A stretch of 64,000 bases of DNA from Phenylobacterium sp. LH3H17 (GCF_024298925.1 NZ_CP101283.1:2361001-2425000), one strand, 5' to 3'; shown: positions 1 to 9,162, numbered from the stretch's first letter. The notes: generated by a model from the letters alone, not told the origin. Translations and numbers: made by a program.

Positions 1-776
1 TCGCCATGGCTGATTGCCGCCGACAGGGCGTTGAGCATGGTGGTCTTGCCCGAGCCGGTGCCGCCCGAGATCACGGTCGAGACCCGCGCCTTGATCGCCC
101 CGTGCAGGAAATCGGCGACGCACTGGGGCATTGCCCCGACATCCACCAGCTTTTCCAGGGTGTAGGGCTTCTTGGAGAACTTCCGGATCGAAACACAGGC
201 GCCGTCGATCGCCACCGGGAAGATGGCGGCATTGACCCGGCTGCCGTCCGGCAGGCGGGCGTCGACCATGGGCGAGCTCTCGTCGATCCGGCGACCCACG
301 CCGGCGACGATGCGATTGACGATACGCAGCAGGTGGTCGTTGTCGCGGAACCTGACCGGGGTCGGTTCCAGTTCGCCGCGGCGCTCCACATAGACCTGGA
401 ACGGCCCGTTGATCAGGATGTCGTTGACGCTGTCGTCCTTGAGCAGCGGCTCGATGGGGCCAAGACCCACCATCTCGTCGTGCACCGAGGCGCCCAGTTC
501 CTCCAGTTCGGCGGTGTTGAGCACCAGGCGCTCGTCGCGAGCGAAGTCGGCGACCAGGGACATGACCTGCTTGCGCAGCTCGCCGTCCGCCAGCCTCTCC
601 AGCTTGGAGAGGTCCAACTCCTCGATCAGCCGGGCGTGAAGTTTCATCTTCACGTCCAGCATCTTGTTTTCCGACACCCGCTGGGCGGAGGGCTCCGGCG
701 GCGGCGGGGGCGGCTCGGGGATATCCGGATCGATCGCCGCGGGCGCGGCGGGACGGGTGATGTTGAAGCGGCCCAT
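1..776 (-). CDS. cpaF: CpaF/TadA-type pilus assembly ATPase (partial, C-terminus off the left edge)
   Basis: Hexameric secretion ATPase of the type II/IV family that powers Flp (tad) pilus assembly at the inner-membrane face. The 258 visible residues begin with a proline-rich stretch (about residues 20-30), then the helical N-terminal domain, and reach a Walker A motif GGTGSGKTT at residues 238-246; Walker B and the rest lie beyond the window. The start ATG shares one base with the TGA stop of cpaE (TGATG), so the two are translationally coupled. It is the last gene seen of a minus-strand cpaB-cpaC-cpaE-cpaF run. Family assignment is secure; only the truncation limits it. Confidence 0.95.
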   Translation of the reverse strand, partial: MGRFNITRPAAPAAIDPDIPEPPPPPPEPSAQRVSENKMLDVKMKLHARLIEELDLSKLERLADGELRKQVMSLVADFARDERLVLNTAELEELGASVHDEMVGLGPIEPLLKDDSVNDILINGPFQVYVERRGELEPTPVRFRDNDHLLRIVNRIVAGVGRRIDESSPMVDARLPDGSRVNAAIFPVAIDGACVSIRKFSKKPYTLEKLVDVGAMPQCVADFLHGAIKARVSTVISGGTGSGKTTMLNALSAAISHG

Positions 777-1951
777 CAGGCGGCTCTCCGGGACCAGCCG
801 GCGCGACGGTCGGTCACGCCCAGCAGACGGTCGATGAGTACGGCCACATCGCGCACGATCTTGGACTTGGGCCGGTACTGGCTGATCGGCCCGCCCAGAT
901 TGACCGAGGCGGCGGCGGCCTCCCAGTCGGAGCTGATGCTGGCCTCGGTCTTGCGCTCCAGCGCCCGCTCGGCCTCCGCCGTCGACGGCGTGGGGCCAAA
1001 CATGCGACCAGCCAGGCGGTTCAGCACGATGCGGGTCTTGCGGCCCACCGGCAGCGCAGTCTCGATCTCTTCCGAGAGCGACCGGGCGGCCAGCAGGGCC
1101 GGCACGGTGAGCTCGGAGATCACCAGCACCTCGTCGGTGCCGGACAGCACCTCCAGAGACCAGGATCGCCGATGGCGCGGCATGTCGATGATCACGAACT
1201 CGTAGGCCTCGCAAGCGATCTCCAGGATGCGCAGCACCGCCTCGCGGGAGATCTGATCGAAGGCCATCGGGTCGCGTGGACAGGCCAGCATGTCCAGTCC
1301 CTTGGCGACCGGGGTGGTGAAGGCGGCCAGCAGGGCCGCGTCCATCCGCTCTGCCGCCGGGCCGAACTGGGCCAGGCCCATGGCCGGCGACGCCGCCAGG
1401 TAGGCGGAGGCCGCGCCATCGGCGAGGTGCAGGTCGATCAGGCAGACCCCCTGCTCCTTGGTGGTGCGGCCCGCGAGGGCGCTGGCGATCTCGATGGCGA
1501 GGGTCGTGGCCCCGGCGCCGCCGACCGCGCCGACCACCGCCCAGCACCGCGATCCCTGCCCAGGCGACACCGCCGGTTCCTGCGCCGCGCCGTCGAGCAG
1601 GGTGTAGACGGCCGCCTGCAGCTGCTCATCGGAGAACGGCTCCTCCAGCACGTCGGAATGTTTGATTCGCATGAGGGCGCGAACCAGGTTGGCGGGCAGG
1701 CGCTGGCCCACCAGCAAGGTCGGAGGCGCGTTGGCCATCGCCGCGAGGCCGGCTATGGCCTCGCCCAGAATCGCGGGGTCGGCGGCGTCCGCGTCGATCA
1801 GGATCAGGTCGACCGTGGCCGGCTGGAGATCGACGAGACGCTCCACGCCCGCCAGTTCGAAGGCCGCGCCGAACAGCGGCCCGCGCGCCAGGGGCGCCAG
1901 CGTCGTCCCAATGGCCAGGACGCGTCGGCCAAGCAGGCTCCAATGGGTCAT
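776..1951 (-). CDS. cpaE: CpaE/TadZ-like pilus localisation ATPase
   Basis: MinD/ParA-superfamily protein that positions the Flp pilus machine at the pole in Caulobacter and relatives. A receiver-like N-terminal domain (about 1-120) precedes the ATPase domain. Its P-loop reads GGAGATT (residues about 144-150) and lacks the usual lysine, as is common in TadZ/CpaE proteins. I use the ATG at 1951 (391 aa); a GTG at 1972 would add seven residues and neither has a strong ribosome-binding site. It follows cpaC with only 10-31 nt between, leaving no room for the cpaD normally found there. Its stop overlaps the cpaF start. Confidence 0.9.
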   Translation of the reverse strand: MTHWSLLGRRVLAIGTTLAPLARGPLFGAAFELAGVERLVDLQPATVDLILIDADAADPAILGEAIAGLAAMANAPPTLLVGQRLPANLVRALMRIKHSDVLEEPFSDEQLQAAVYTLLDGAAQEPAVSPGQGSRCWAVVGAVGGAGATTLAIEIASALAGRTTKEQGVCLIDLHLADGAASAYLAASPAMGLAQFGPAAERMDAALLAAFTTPVAKGLDMLACPRDPMAFDQISREAVLRILEIACEAYEFVIIDMPRHRRSWSLEVLSGTDEVLVISELTVPALLAARSLSEEIETALPVGRKTRIVLNRLAGRMFGPTPSTAEAERALERKTEASISSDWEAAAASVNLGGPISQYRPKSKIVRDVAVLIDRLLGVTDRRAGWSRRAA

Positions 1952-1982
1952 CCGCGAGGTCTCGCTACACACTGCATGAGGG

Positions 1983-3311
1983 TCATCCCCGGGGCGACTT
2001 GGCGCTTACCGGCGCGGTCATCGGCTGGTCCAGGGCCTTGCCTTCGAGGATCAGGTCGATGGCGCTGGCCTCCTGCCCCTTGAAGGGGTCGGGTTGGTTT
2101 CCTGGGGCAAGGTCGGCGGAGGTGGCCAGCCTCGGCGTCACGATGATCACCAGCTCGGTCTCGGCGCGGCGCCAGCGCGCCGAGCGGAACAGCGACCCCA
2201 GGACCGGAACCTCGCCGACACCCGGGAGCTGACGGACCTGGTTGACGTAGTCCTGCTGGAACAGGCCCGCGACCGCGAAGGCCTCGCCGTCCTTCAGCTC
2301 AATGGTGGTGTCGGTGCGGCGGACCACCAGGCTGGGAATCTCGAAGCCCTGGATGCGGAGGTTGTTGTTGTGGTCGAGCTGGCTGACCTCGGGCGCGACC
2401 TGCAGACGGATCAGGCCGTTGTCCTGGACGGTCGGCAGGAAGTTGAGCTTCACGCCGAACTCACGGAATTCGATGCTGACGGTGTTGAGGCCGGCGGGCA
2501 CCGGGAACGGGAACTCACCGCCAGCCAGGAAACTCGCCTTCTGGCCGGACAGGGCCACGAGGTTCGGCCGGGCGAGCGTGCGGATCACGCCCTTTTCCTC
2601 CAGGGCCGCCAGAGTCAGGTCGACATTGGCCGAGCCGATCGAGCCGGAGAGCCGCAGGGCCCCCTGCGGTGCGGTGTTGCCGATGAGGCCGCTGCCTGTC
2701 GCCAGGGCGAAGGAGCCGTTCGAGGCGGTGAGGTTGAAGCCCACGTCCTTCAGGGCCGAGCGGCTGGCCTCCAGGATGCGGACTTCCAGGATCACCTGCT
2801 GCGAGGCCCGCACGGTCAGGGCGGTGGTCACCGCCTCGGGGGCGAACCTGTCGGCCAGGATCTTGGCGCGGCCAGCCGCGGCGGTGGTCGAGACCTCCCC
2901 GGTGAGCAACAGGCCCTCGCCGAGGTTGCGCACCCTCACGCCCTCGCCGGGCAGGGCCGCGGCGAGATCGGCCTCCAGCGCCTCGGCGTCGTAGCCGACC
3001 CGCACGTCGATCACTTCCTGCAGCTGACCGCCGCCGCCGTAGATGAGGAGGTTCGTGGAGCCCAGCGCCTTGCCGCGCACATAGAAGCTGCGGTCCGTAG
3101 TGGCGACGATTTGGGCGGTTTCGGGCTGGGCCACCACGATCTTGGAAGCCGGGCTGTCCAGGCGGAAGGACAGCGACTTGTTCCGGGGAACATTGATGGT
3201 GCGGCTGCGAGCGGTCTCGCTGACGAACGACTCCGCGGCCGAGGCAGGGGCGGCCGTCATGAGGGCGGCCACCGCGCAGAACGCGCGGGCCGAGGTCTTG
3301 GATCGCGACAT
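1983..3311 (-). CDS. cpaC: CpaC/RcpA secretin of the Flp pilus
   Basis: Outer-membrane secretin forming the pore through which the Flp pilus exits. 442 aa. The signal peptide ends near APASA (about residue 25), followed by the N-terminal pilus-formation domain, a BON-like domain (about residues 95-160) and the C-terminal secretin domain, recognisable by the LPGVGEVPVLGSLF segment and the VIIVTPRL ending typical of the family. The start is the ATG at 3311, which shares a base with the cpaB stop (TGATG); a GTG one codon upstream is the alternative. It sits between cpaB and cpaE and is transcribed with them. Confidence 0.95.
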   Translation of the reverse strand: MSRSKTSARAFCAVAALMTAAPASAAESFVSETARSRTINVPRNKSLSFRLDSPASKIVVAQPETAQIVATTDRSFYVRGKALGSTNLLIYGGGGQLQEVIDVRVGYDAEALEADLAAALPGEGVRVRNLGEGLLLTGEVSTTAAAGRAKILADRFAPEAVTTALTVRASQQVILEVRILEASRSALKDVGFNLTASNGSFALATGSGLIGNTAPQGALRLSGSIGSANVDLTLAALEEKGVIRTLARPNLVALSGQKASFLAGGEFPFPVPAGLNTVSIEFREFGVKLNFLPTVQDNGLIRLQVAPEVSQLDHNNNLRIQGFEIPSLVVRRTDTTIELKDGEAFAVAGLFQQDYVNQVRQLPGVGEVPVLGSLFRSARWRRAETELVIIVTPRLATSADLAPGNQPDPFKGQEASAIDLILEGKALDQPMTAPVSAKSPRG

Positions 3312-4186
3312 CACGCGCCCTCTCCTTCGACGATCTTGATGATCGAGCGCGGCGCGGATGGGGCCGCCGCGCGTCGCGGACGGGCCGAGCTCGCGCTCGG
3401 CGCGCTTTGAACGGGGCCTCCGACGACGTCGCGCGTCGAGAGCGGGGCGAAGGTTTCGATTTCAGCCTGTCCCGAAGCGCGCAGGGCAAGAGACAGCTCG
3501 CCGAGACTGGCGGCGACCGCCAGCTTCTGGGCGTCCTTGACGCTAACCTCGAGGGTGGCGGTGTTGGGGCTGGCGGGCTTGTTGGAAGTGGGATCAGCGT
3601 TCAGATCGACCCCGAGAACGCGGGCGTTCTGGATGACCACTTCGGATTCGATGACCTTGTGGGTGTCGTCAGGCGACAGGTCGCGCATCAGCACCACATC
3701 GACCCGGTCGCCCGGCAGGGCGTGGCCGCCCACGCCCGAGACATCGGAGACCTTGATCGTATAGGCCCGCAGTCCGTCGGCGATCTCCGCGGCGACCGAG
3801 GGCCGCGCGCCGGGGCCGGAAAGCTTGGCGGGCAGAACCGCCTCGCGGATGGCGATCGGGGTGAGCGCCACCGGCGCTCCGCCGTGATCCTGGGCCAGCA
3901 CCTGGGCCACTGTGGTGAAGGCGCCGGCCGGCGCGGCGTCGCGCGGCATTCGCACCACGGTCAGGCGCGCCGCGTCCAGCCGCTCGCCGTACTTGATGGC
4001 GCGGGAGGCCACGACCACCGAGACGGCGTTGGCCATCGGCGACTGGCCTGCGGCCTGGGCGACATTGCCCTGGGCCGGCAGCATCACCTTGGCGACCACC
4101 AGGGCCCCTAGGCCAAGGGCCGCCGAGGCGCCCAAACTTGCGATCGTGACTACCCGCAACGCCCCACCCCTGGATGCTTCGTACAT
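3311..4186 (-). CDS. cpaB: CpaB/RcpC pilus assembly protein
   Basis: Periplasmic, membrane-anchored component of the Flp pilus machine. 291 aa: one N-terminal transmembrane helix (about residues 10-34), an SAF-like domain (about 55-110, the ISVV/RAIKYGERL region), then the RcpC-type domain with GHALPGDRVDVVL near residue 155, and a low-complexity Ala/Pro/Arg tail. It is the first gene of the visible operon; pilA and cpaA, usually just upstream, are absent and the next gene upstream is a divergent peroxiredoxin. The 176-nt divergent gap contains a TTAACC half-site (minus strand, near 4250) resembling half of a CtrA box, with no convincing second half. Confidence 0.93.
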   Translation of the reverse strand: MYEASRGGALRVVTIASLGASAALGLGALVVAKVMLPAQGNVAQAAGQSPMANAVSVVVASRAIKYGERLDAARLTVVRMPRDAAPAGAFTTVAQVLAQDHGGAPVALTPIAIREAVLPAKLSGPGARPSVAAEIADGLRAYTIKVSDVSGVGGHALPGDRVDVVLMRDLSPDDTHKVIESEVVIQNARVLGVDLNADPTSNKPASPNTATLEVSVKDAQKLAVAASLGELSLALRASGQAEIETFAPLSTRDVVGGPVQSAPSASSARPRRAAAPSAPRSIIKIVEGEGA

Positions 4187-4362
4187 TCAGAGGGTTAGCC
4201 GAGCAGCGATTGCGATAACCTCAACGAAGTAAGTGAATGTTCAGAAAGGTTAACAGCCTTCGCCAAGTCGCTTGTGTGCACCCGGCGATGAAAACCCCAC
4301 GCCCGCAACGAAGACAAAGCCGGGCGCCGGCCGTATGATCACCGCAACTGGGAGAAAATCGC

Positions 4363-4911
4363 ATGCACCGTCTCGCCCTCGTCGCCGCGCTCGCGGCCTT
4401 CGCCGCCACGCCGGCCCTCGCCGCGCTCAAGCCGGGCGCCAAGGCGCCGGACTTCACGGCCCGGGGCTATCAGGGGGGCAAGCCAATCACCTTCTCCCTG
4501 GCCGAAGCGCGCAAGAAGGGGCCGGTGGTGCTGTACTTCTTCCCCGCCGCCGACACCGCAGGCTGCAACCTGGAAGCCCGGCTGTTCGCCGAGGCCACCG
4601 ACGGCTTCAAGGCCCAGGGCGCGACCGTGATCGGCGTCACCTCGGGCAATCTCGACAAACTCGCCGCCTTCTCGGCCGATACCGAGAAGTGCTCGGGCAA
4701 GTTCCCGGTCGCGGCTGACCCCAACGCGGTCATCGCCGGCCAGTACGACTCCAAGCTGGCCATCAAGCCGGGCCTGTCGGACCGCACCTCCTATGTGATC
4801 TCGCCCGCCGGCGAGGTGGTGCACGCCTATTCGAACCTGAACGCCAACGATCACGTCACCGAGACGATGACCGCCGTGAAGGCCTGGCGCGCCAAGCATC
4901 CGAAGAAATAA
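4363..4911 (+). CDS. Exported peroxiredoxin of the BCP/AhpC-TSA type
   Basis: Thiol peroxidase expected to reduce peroxides in the periplasm. 182 aa with a clear signal peptide (cleavage after ALA at residues 18-20). The active-site pattern P-x3-T-x2-C is present as PAADTAGC (Pro61, Thr65, peroxidatic Cys68) and a second cysteine at 110 could act as the resolving one. A GGGAGA ribosome-binding site precedes the ATG. Most BCP-type peroxiredoxins are cytoplasmic, so the signal peptide is the notable feature. It is divergent from the pilus genes and followed by a hairpin, so it is probably monocistronic. Confidence 0.88.
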   Translation: MHRLALVAALAAFAATPALAALKPGAKAPDFTARGYQGGKPITFSLAEARKKGPVVLYFFPAADTAGCNLEARLFAEATDGFKAQGATVIGVTSGNLDKLAAFSADTEKCSGKFPVAADPNAVIAGQYDSKLAIKPGLSDRTSYVISPAGEVVHAYSNLNANDHVTETMTAVKAWRAKHPKK

Positions 4912-4921
4912 CTGCAAACAC

Positions 4922-4944
4922 CGCTCATCCCGCGGCGATGAGCG
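4922..4944 (+). terminator. Hairpin downstream of the peroxiredoxin gene
   Basis: Perfect 8-bp inverted repeat CGCTCATC / GATGAGCG around a 7-nt loop, starting 11 nt after the stop codon. No T-run follows, so intrinsic termination is uncertain; it may be an mRNA 3' stabiliser. Confidence 0.45.
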
Positions 4945-5126
4945 AGTATGTGAAATCCCTTGCCGAAACAGCGGTTTTCCCGTACTAGCGCGCCTCTTCA
5001 CGGAAGGCGGTCTCAAGCCGGAACGCGAAAGGGTCGGGAAACTCCCGGCCGCCGCGCCTGAGATCCATCGTTTCCGACGGTCACCCGCCGCCGGACGCGC
5101 CGCCCTCCAAATGGGAAAAGGAAACC

Positions 5127-5552
5127 ATGGCGCTCTACGAGCACGTCGTTATCTCGCGGCAAGATATTTCGCCGCAACAGGCCGAAGCCCTTAATGACAC
5201 CCTCAAGGCCTTGATCGAGGAAGGCGGCGGATCCGTCGCCAAGATCGAGTACTGGGGCCTTCGCAACCTCACCTACCGCATCAAGAAGAACCGCAAGGGC
5301 CACTACTCCCTACTCTCCATCGACGCTCCGGCGCCGGCGGTGAAGGAGATGGAGCGCCAGCTGTCGCTGAACGAAGACGTTCTGCGTCACCTGACCATCC
5401 GCGTCGACGAACTCGACCTGGAGCTCTCGCCCGTTCTCGCCCGTCGCGACCGCGATCGTGAGCGCGAACCGCGCCGCGACGACTTCGGTTCGAAGGACGG
5501 CGGCTTCGGCTCGAAAGATGGCGGCTTTGCTCCGAAAGAAGGGGGCTTCTGA
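5127..5552 (+). CDS. rpsF: 30S ribosomal protein S6
   Basis: Small-subunit ribosomal protein that binds 16S rRNA together with S18. 141 aa: the S6 fold occupies about residues 1-95, followed by a charged Arg/Asp-rich segment and a C-terminal tail with the unit GSKDGGF twice plus a related PKEGGF ending. The ribosome-binding site AAAAGGAAA is well placed. Its TGA overlaps the rpsR ATG by one base. The roughly 180-nt GC-rich leader upstream (4945-5126) may carry a regulatory fold; see findings. Confidence 0.97.
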   Translation: MALYEHVVISRQDISPQQAEALNDTLKALIEEGGGSVAKIEYWGLRNLTYRIKKNRKGHYSLLSIDAPAPAVKEMERQLSLNEDVLRHLTIRVDELDLELSPVLARRDRDREREPRRDDFGSKDGGFGSKDGGFAPKEGGF

Positions 5553-5818
5553 TGACCGACGAAACCGCAACGGCCCCCGCGGCCGCCGGCGCCGCGCGCC
5601 GTCCGTTCTTCCGCCGCCGCAAGGTCTGCCCGTTCTCCGGCGCCAACGCCCCGAAGATCGACTACAAGGACGTGAAGCTGCTGCAGCGCTACGTCTCCGA
5701 GCGCGGCAAGATCGTGCCCTCGCGCATCACCGCGGTGTCGGCCAAGAAGCAGCGTGAACTGGCCAAGGCCATCAAGCGCGCCCGCTTCCTGGCCCTCCTC
5801 CCCTATGTCGTGAAGTAA
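5552..5818 (+). CDS. rpsR: 30S ribosomal protein S18
   Basis: Ribosomal protein S18, 88 aa, which heterodimerises with S6 on the platform of the 30S subunit. The family signature region [10 protein letters not shown] and the ending [10 protein letters not shown] are evident. The N-terminus carries an Ala/Thr-rich extension of about 20 residues. The start ATG shares a base with the rpsF stop (TGATG), which would keep S6 and S18 synthesis stoichiometric. rplI follows after 13 nt. Confidence 0.97.
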   Translation: MTDETATAPAAAGAARRPFFRRRKVCPFSGANAPKIDYKDVKLLQRYVSERGKIVPSRITAVSAKKQRELAKAIKRARFLALLPYVVK

Positions 5819-5831
5819 GGGAGCCAGGCAC

Positions 5832-6419
5832 ATGAAAGTCATTCTGCTCGAACGAGTCGAAGGCCGTGGCGGCCTGGGCGACGAAGTCACCGTCAAGGAC
5901 GGCTACGCTCGCAACTACCTGCTGCCGCGCCACAAGGCCCTGCGGGCCACCAGCGCCAACAAGAAGGTCTTCGACGCCCAGCGCGCCGATATCGAGGCGC
6001 GCAACCTCAAGGCCAAGGACCAGGCCGGCAAGGCCGGCGAGTCCCTGGACGGCACGTCCTACATCCTGATCCGTCAGGCGGGCGAGACCGGCCAGCTCTA
6101 CGGTTCGGTCACCGGCCGCGACGTCGCCGACATCGTCAACGGCGCCGGCGGCAAGGTGGACCGCTCGATGGTCTCCCTCGACAAGCCGATCAAGACGCTG
6201 GGCATGCACCCCGTGAAGATCCGCCTGCACGCCGAAGTGGTCGTGACGGTGACGATCAACATCGCCCGCAGCCAGGACGAAGCCGAACGCCAGGCCCGCG
6301 GCGAGAACGTCATCACCTCGCAGTTTGAGGAAGACCGGATCGCCGACGAGGAAGCCGCCGCCGACATGGCGGCCGGCGGCGCCGGTTCGCACGACGTGGA
6401 CTTCGGCGCCGACCACTAG
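5832..6419 (+). CDS. rplI: 50S ribosomal protein L9
   Basis: Large-subunit ribosomal protein L9, 195 aa. The N-terminal domain ([19 protein letters not shown]) is canonical, then a connecting helix and the C-terminal domain (about residues 80-150). A C-terminal tail of roughly 45 residues rich in Ala, Gly, Asp and Glu extends beyond the usual ~150-residue length. It is the third gene of the rpsF-rpsR-rplI operon and is followed by a good intrinsic terminator. Confidence 0.97.
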   Translation: MKVILLERVEGRGGLGDEVTVKDGYARNYLLPRHKALRATSANKKVFDAQRADIEARNLKAKDQAGKAGESLDGTSYILIRQAGETGQLYGSVTGRDVADIVNGAGGKVDRSMVSLDKPIKTLGMHPVKIRLHAEVVVTVTINIARSQDEAERQARGENVITSQFEEDRIADEEAAADMAAGGAGSHDVDFGADH

Positions 6420-6445
6420 GTCGACGCCTTCCAGACCCAAGACCG

Positions 6446-6482
6446 CGGCGCGGGACCTCCGGGTTCCGCGCCGTTTTCTTTG
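6446..6482 (+). terminator. Rho-independent terminator after rplI
   Basis: Ten-base-pair stem CGGCGCGGGA / TTCCGCGCCG (one G-T pair) with an 8-nt loop, followed directly by TTTTCTTT. It closes the ribosomal-protein operon before the TonB receptor gene. Confidence 0.85.
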
Positions 6483-6524
6483 CTCGCGTTGGATACTGCC
6501 CCATAGATGCCGAGTAACTGGGCA

Positions 6525-6536
6525 GCGACGCGTCGC
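6525..6536. promoter_or_regulatory. 12-bp perfect palindrome upstream of the TonB receptor
   Basis: GCGACGCGTCGC, a perfect palindrome about 115 nt before the receptor start codon and after the rplI terminator. It could be a dimeric-regulator site, but GC-rich palindromes also arise by chance in such a genome. Confidence 0.25.
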
Positions 6537-6650
6537 GTTTGCGTGGTTTTGTGACAGTTTTGCCATACCGGGTGGCCGCAAACACCCCTAGTTTCAAAAC
6601 CCTAGACGCCTAAGCGTGGCCGAGCGCCCGCGGGCATTCCTGGGGGACTC

Positions 6651-9131
6651 ATGAACACTCGTTACATCCTGCTCGCGACGGCATCCGCCGCGACTTTGCT
6701 CGCCGGCGGCCAAGCGATGGCCCAAACACAGGCCTCGGCCACCGAGGTCGAGGAATTCATCGTCACCGGCACGCGCGCGGCAAACCGCACCGTGCTCGAC
6801 ACAGCCGCGCCGGTCGACGTCATCAGCGCCGCCGAGCTGAGCCAGCTTGGCGTCACCGAGGTCAATCAGGCGCTCTCGGTCTCCCTGCCCTCGTTCAACT
6901 TCCCCAGGCCCGGCCTGGCCGACGGCACCGACACCATCCGACCGGCCACCCTGCGCGGCCTCTCCCCGGACCAGACCCTGGTCCTGGTGAACTCCAAGCG
7001 CCGCCACTCGGCCTCGCTGGTGAACCTCAACGGCACCATCGGTCGCGGCGCCTCGTCGGTCGACCTGAACACCATCCCCTCGGCCATGGTTTCCTCGATC
7101 GAGGTCCTGCGCGACGGCGCCTCGGCGCAATACGGTTCGGACGCCATCGCCGGCGTGCTGAACCTGCGGCTGCGCGAAGCCAACAGCGGCGGTGGCGTGA
7201 CCGCCACCTACGGCGCGCGCGTCACCACCGTGAAGACCCTGGTCGCCTCGCCGCCGGCCGGCGCGAACTGGACCGTGGCCGACAAGGCCAAGTACGACCG
7301 CACCGACGGTGAGACCATCAACCTCTCGGGCTGGATCGGGCTGCCGCTTGGGGAGTCCGGCTTCCTGACCCTGGCCGCCGAATATCTTGACCAGAACAAG
7401 ACGATCCGCACCGCGCCCGACTGGCGCCAGCAGTACGCCCTTGTGGGCGGCGCATTCGATCCGCGCGAGGCGAGCTTCGACCGCTACAACGCCTGGTTCG
7501 GCGAGCCGGACGTCAAGCAGTACTCGCTGTTCGCCAACGCCGGCTATGATGTGAGCGACACCACCAGCCTTTATGGCTGGGCCAGCTACCAGAACCGCGA
7601 GGCGCTCTCCGCGGGCTTCTTCCGTCGCTCGCTCGACGACCGCAACATCGTCTCCATCTATCCTGACGGCTTCCTGCCGCTGATCAATCCGACCGTCGAG
7701 GACTTCTCGGTCGCCGGCGGCGCGAAGTCCAAGCTGGGCAGCTGGGACACCGACATCTCGCTGGTCTACGGCTCCAACGAGATGGATTTCGTGATCCGCG
7801 ACACGCTGAACCGGTCCATCGGCCCCAGCAGCAAGACGGTCTTCAACGCCGGCGGGTTCGAGTACAACCAGCTCGTCCTCAATGTTTCGGGCGTGCGGAC
7901 ATACGATGTGGGCCTCGCCTCGCCGCTGAACGTCGCCGCCGGCCTGGAATGGCGGAAGGAGGGCTACGAGATCCATGCGGGCGAGCCTGACTCCTACCGT
8001 AATGGCGGCGCCCTGCTGAACGGCGCCCCGACCCCCTCTGGCGCGCAGGTTTTCCCGGGCTTCCGCCCATCCAACGAGGTTGACCAGGACCGCACCTCGG
8101 TGGGCCTGTATCTGGACCTCGAAGCCAACGTCACCGACGAGCTGCTGATGTCCGCCGCGGTCCGGGCCGAGTCCTATTCCGACTTCGGCGAGACGGTGAC
8201 CGGCAAGTTCGCCGCGCGCTATGACTTCACCGAGAACTTCGCCTTGCGCGGCTCGATCCAGAACGGCTTCCGGGCGCCCTCCCTGCAGCAGCAGTTCTTC
8301 TCGACCACCTCGACGAACTTCATCAATGGCGTGCCCTTCGACATCACCACCTTCCCGGCGACGGATCCGGTGGCGGCGGCCCTGGGCGCCAAACCCCTCG
8401 ACGCCGAGAAGTCGGTCAACTACGCGATCGGCGCGGTCTTCCGCCTCGGCCGGGTCAACCTGACGATCGACGCCTATCGCATCGACATCGAGGACCGCAT
8501 CGTCCTGTCGGAAAACCTGACCCAGGCGAACGTGCGCGCCTATCTGGTCTCGCAGGGCTTCGTCGCCGTGGGCGGCGGACGCTTCTTCATCAACGGCGTC
8601 GACACCGAGACCCAGGGCGTCGACATCATCGCCAACTTCAAGCAAGACACCGAGGCGATGGGGACCTTCGCCTTCACCCTCGGCGCGAACTTCAACTCCA
8701 CCGATGTGACCAAGGTCCCGGCCACCGCCCAGCTCGCGGCGCTCAACCCCGCCCCAGTGCTGTTCGACCGGGTGAACGTCCTGACCTTCGAGAAGGGCTC
8801 GCCGGAGTCCAAGTTCACGGGTTCGGTGGACTGGACCCTCGACAAGTTCGGCGCGACGGTGCGGGCCACCCGCTACGGCGAGGTTCTCAGCCCCGGCACC
8901 ACGGCGGCCCTCGACCTGACGTTGAAGGCCAAGGTCGTGGTTGACCTGGAAGGCCGCTGGAACGTCACCGATAAGGTGCGCGTCTCGGTGGGTGCGGACA
9001 ATGTGTTCGACGAGTACCCGACGGGTTCTCCGCCGATCCTCAACACCACCTCCAATACGCCCTTCTCGAACTATGCGCCGTTCGGCCGCTCGGGCCGCTA
9101 CCTCTACGGCCGGGTCGCCTATACCTGGTAG
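6651..9131 (+). CDS. TonB-dependent outer-membrane receptor
   Basis: Outer-membrane beta-barrel importer energised by TonB-ExbBD; substrate unknown. 826 aa: signal peptide ending at AMAQ (about residue 25), a TonB-box-like segment EEFIVTGT (about 34-41), a plug domain (about 45-175) with the LRDGASAQYGSDAIAGVLN motif, then a barrel ending in an aromatic residue (final AYTW), as required for BAM insertion. A GGGGGA ribosome-binding site precedes the ATG. It stands alone between two terminators, so there is no operon partner to suggest a ligand; Caulobacterales carry dozens of such receptors. Confidence 0.93.
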   Translation: MNTRYILLATASAATLLAGGQAMAQTQASATEVEEFIVTGTRAANRTVLDTAAPVDVISAAELSQLGVTEVNQALSVSLPSFNFPRPGLADGTDTIRPATLRGLSPDQTLVLVNSKRRHSASLVNLNGTIGRGASSVDLNTIPSAMVSSIEVLRDGASAQYGSDAIAGVLNLRLREANSGGGVTATYGARVTTVKTLVASPPAGANWTVADKAKYDRTDGETINLSGWIGLPLGESGFLTLAAEYLDQNKTIRTAPDWRQQYALVGGAFDPREASFDRYNAWFGEPDVKQYSLFANAGYDVSDTTSLYGWASYQNREALSAGFFRRSLDDRNIVSIYPDGFLPLINPTVEDFSVAGGAKSKLGSWDTDISLVYGSNEMDFVIRDTLNRSIGPSSKTVFNAGGFEYNQLVLNVSGVRTYDVGLASPLNVAAGLEWRKEGYEIHAGEPDSYRNGGALLNGAPTPSGAQVFPGFRPSNEVDQDRTSVGLYLDLEANVTDELLMSAAVRAESYSDFGETVTGKFAARYDFTENFALRGSIQNGFRAPSLQQQFFSTTSTNFINGVPFDITTFPATDPVAAALGAKPLDAEKSVNYAIGAVFRLGRVNLTIDAYRIDIEDRIVLSENLTQANVRAYLVSQGFVAVGGGRFFINGVDTETQGVDIIANFKQDTEAMGTFAFTLGANFNSTDVTKVPATAQLAALNPAPVLFDRVNVLTFEKGSPESKFTGSVDWTLDKFGATVRATRYGEVLSPGTTAALDLTLKAKVVVDLEGRWNVTDKVRVSVGADNVFDEYPTGSPPILNTTSNTPFSNYAPFGRSGRYLYGRVAYTW

Positions 9132-9162
9132 GACCCTAGGGCCCCTACGACCGGAACTGACG

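Noticed and set aside
6..1205. Plus-strand open frame over cpaF and cpaE
   Set aside because: Minus-strand translation gives clear CpaF and CpaE proteins with a Walker A motif; the plus frame is a composition artefact.
4187..4362. Full CtrA box for the pilus operon
   Set aside because: Only one TTAACC half-site is present near 4250; no second TTAA at the required spacing.
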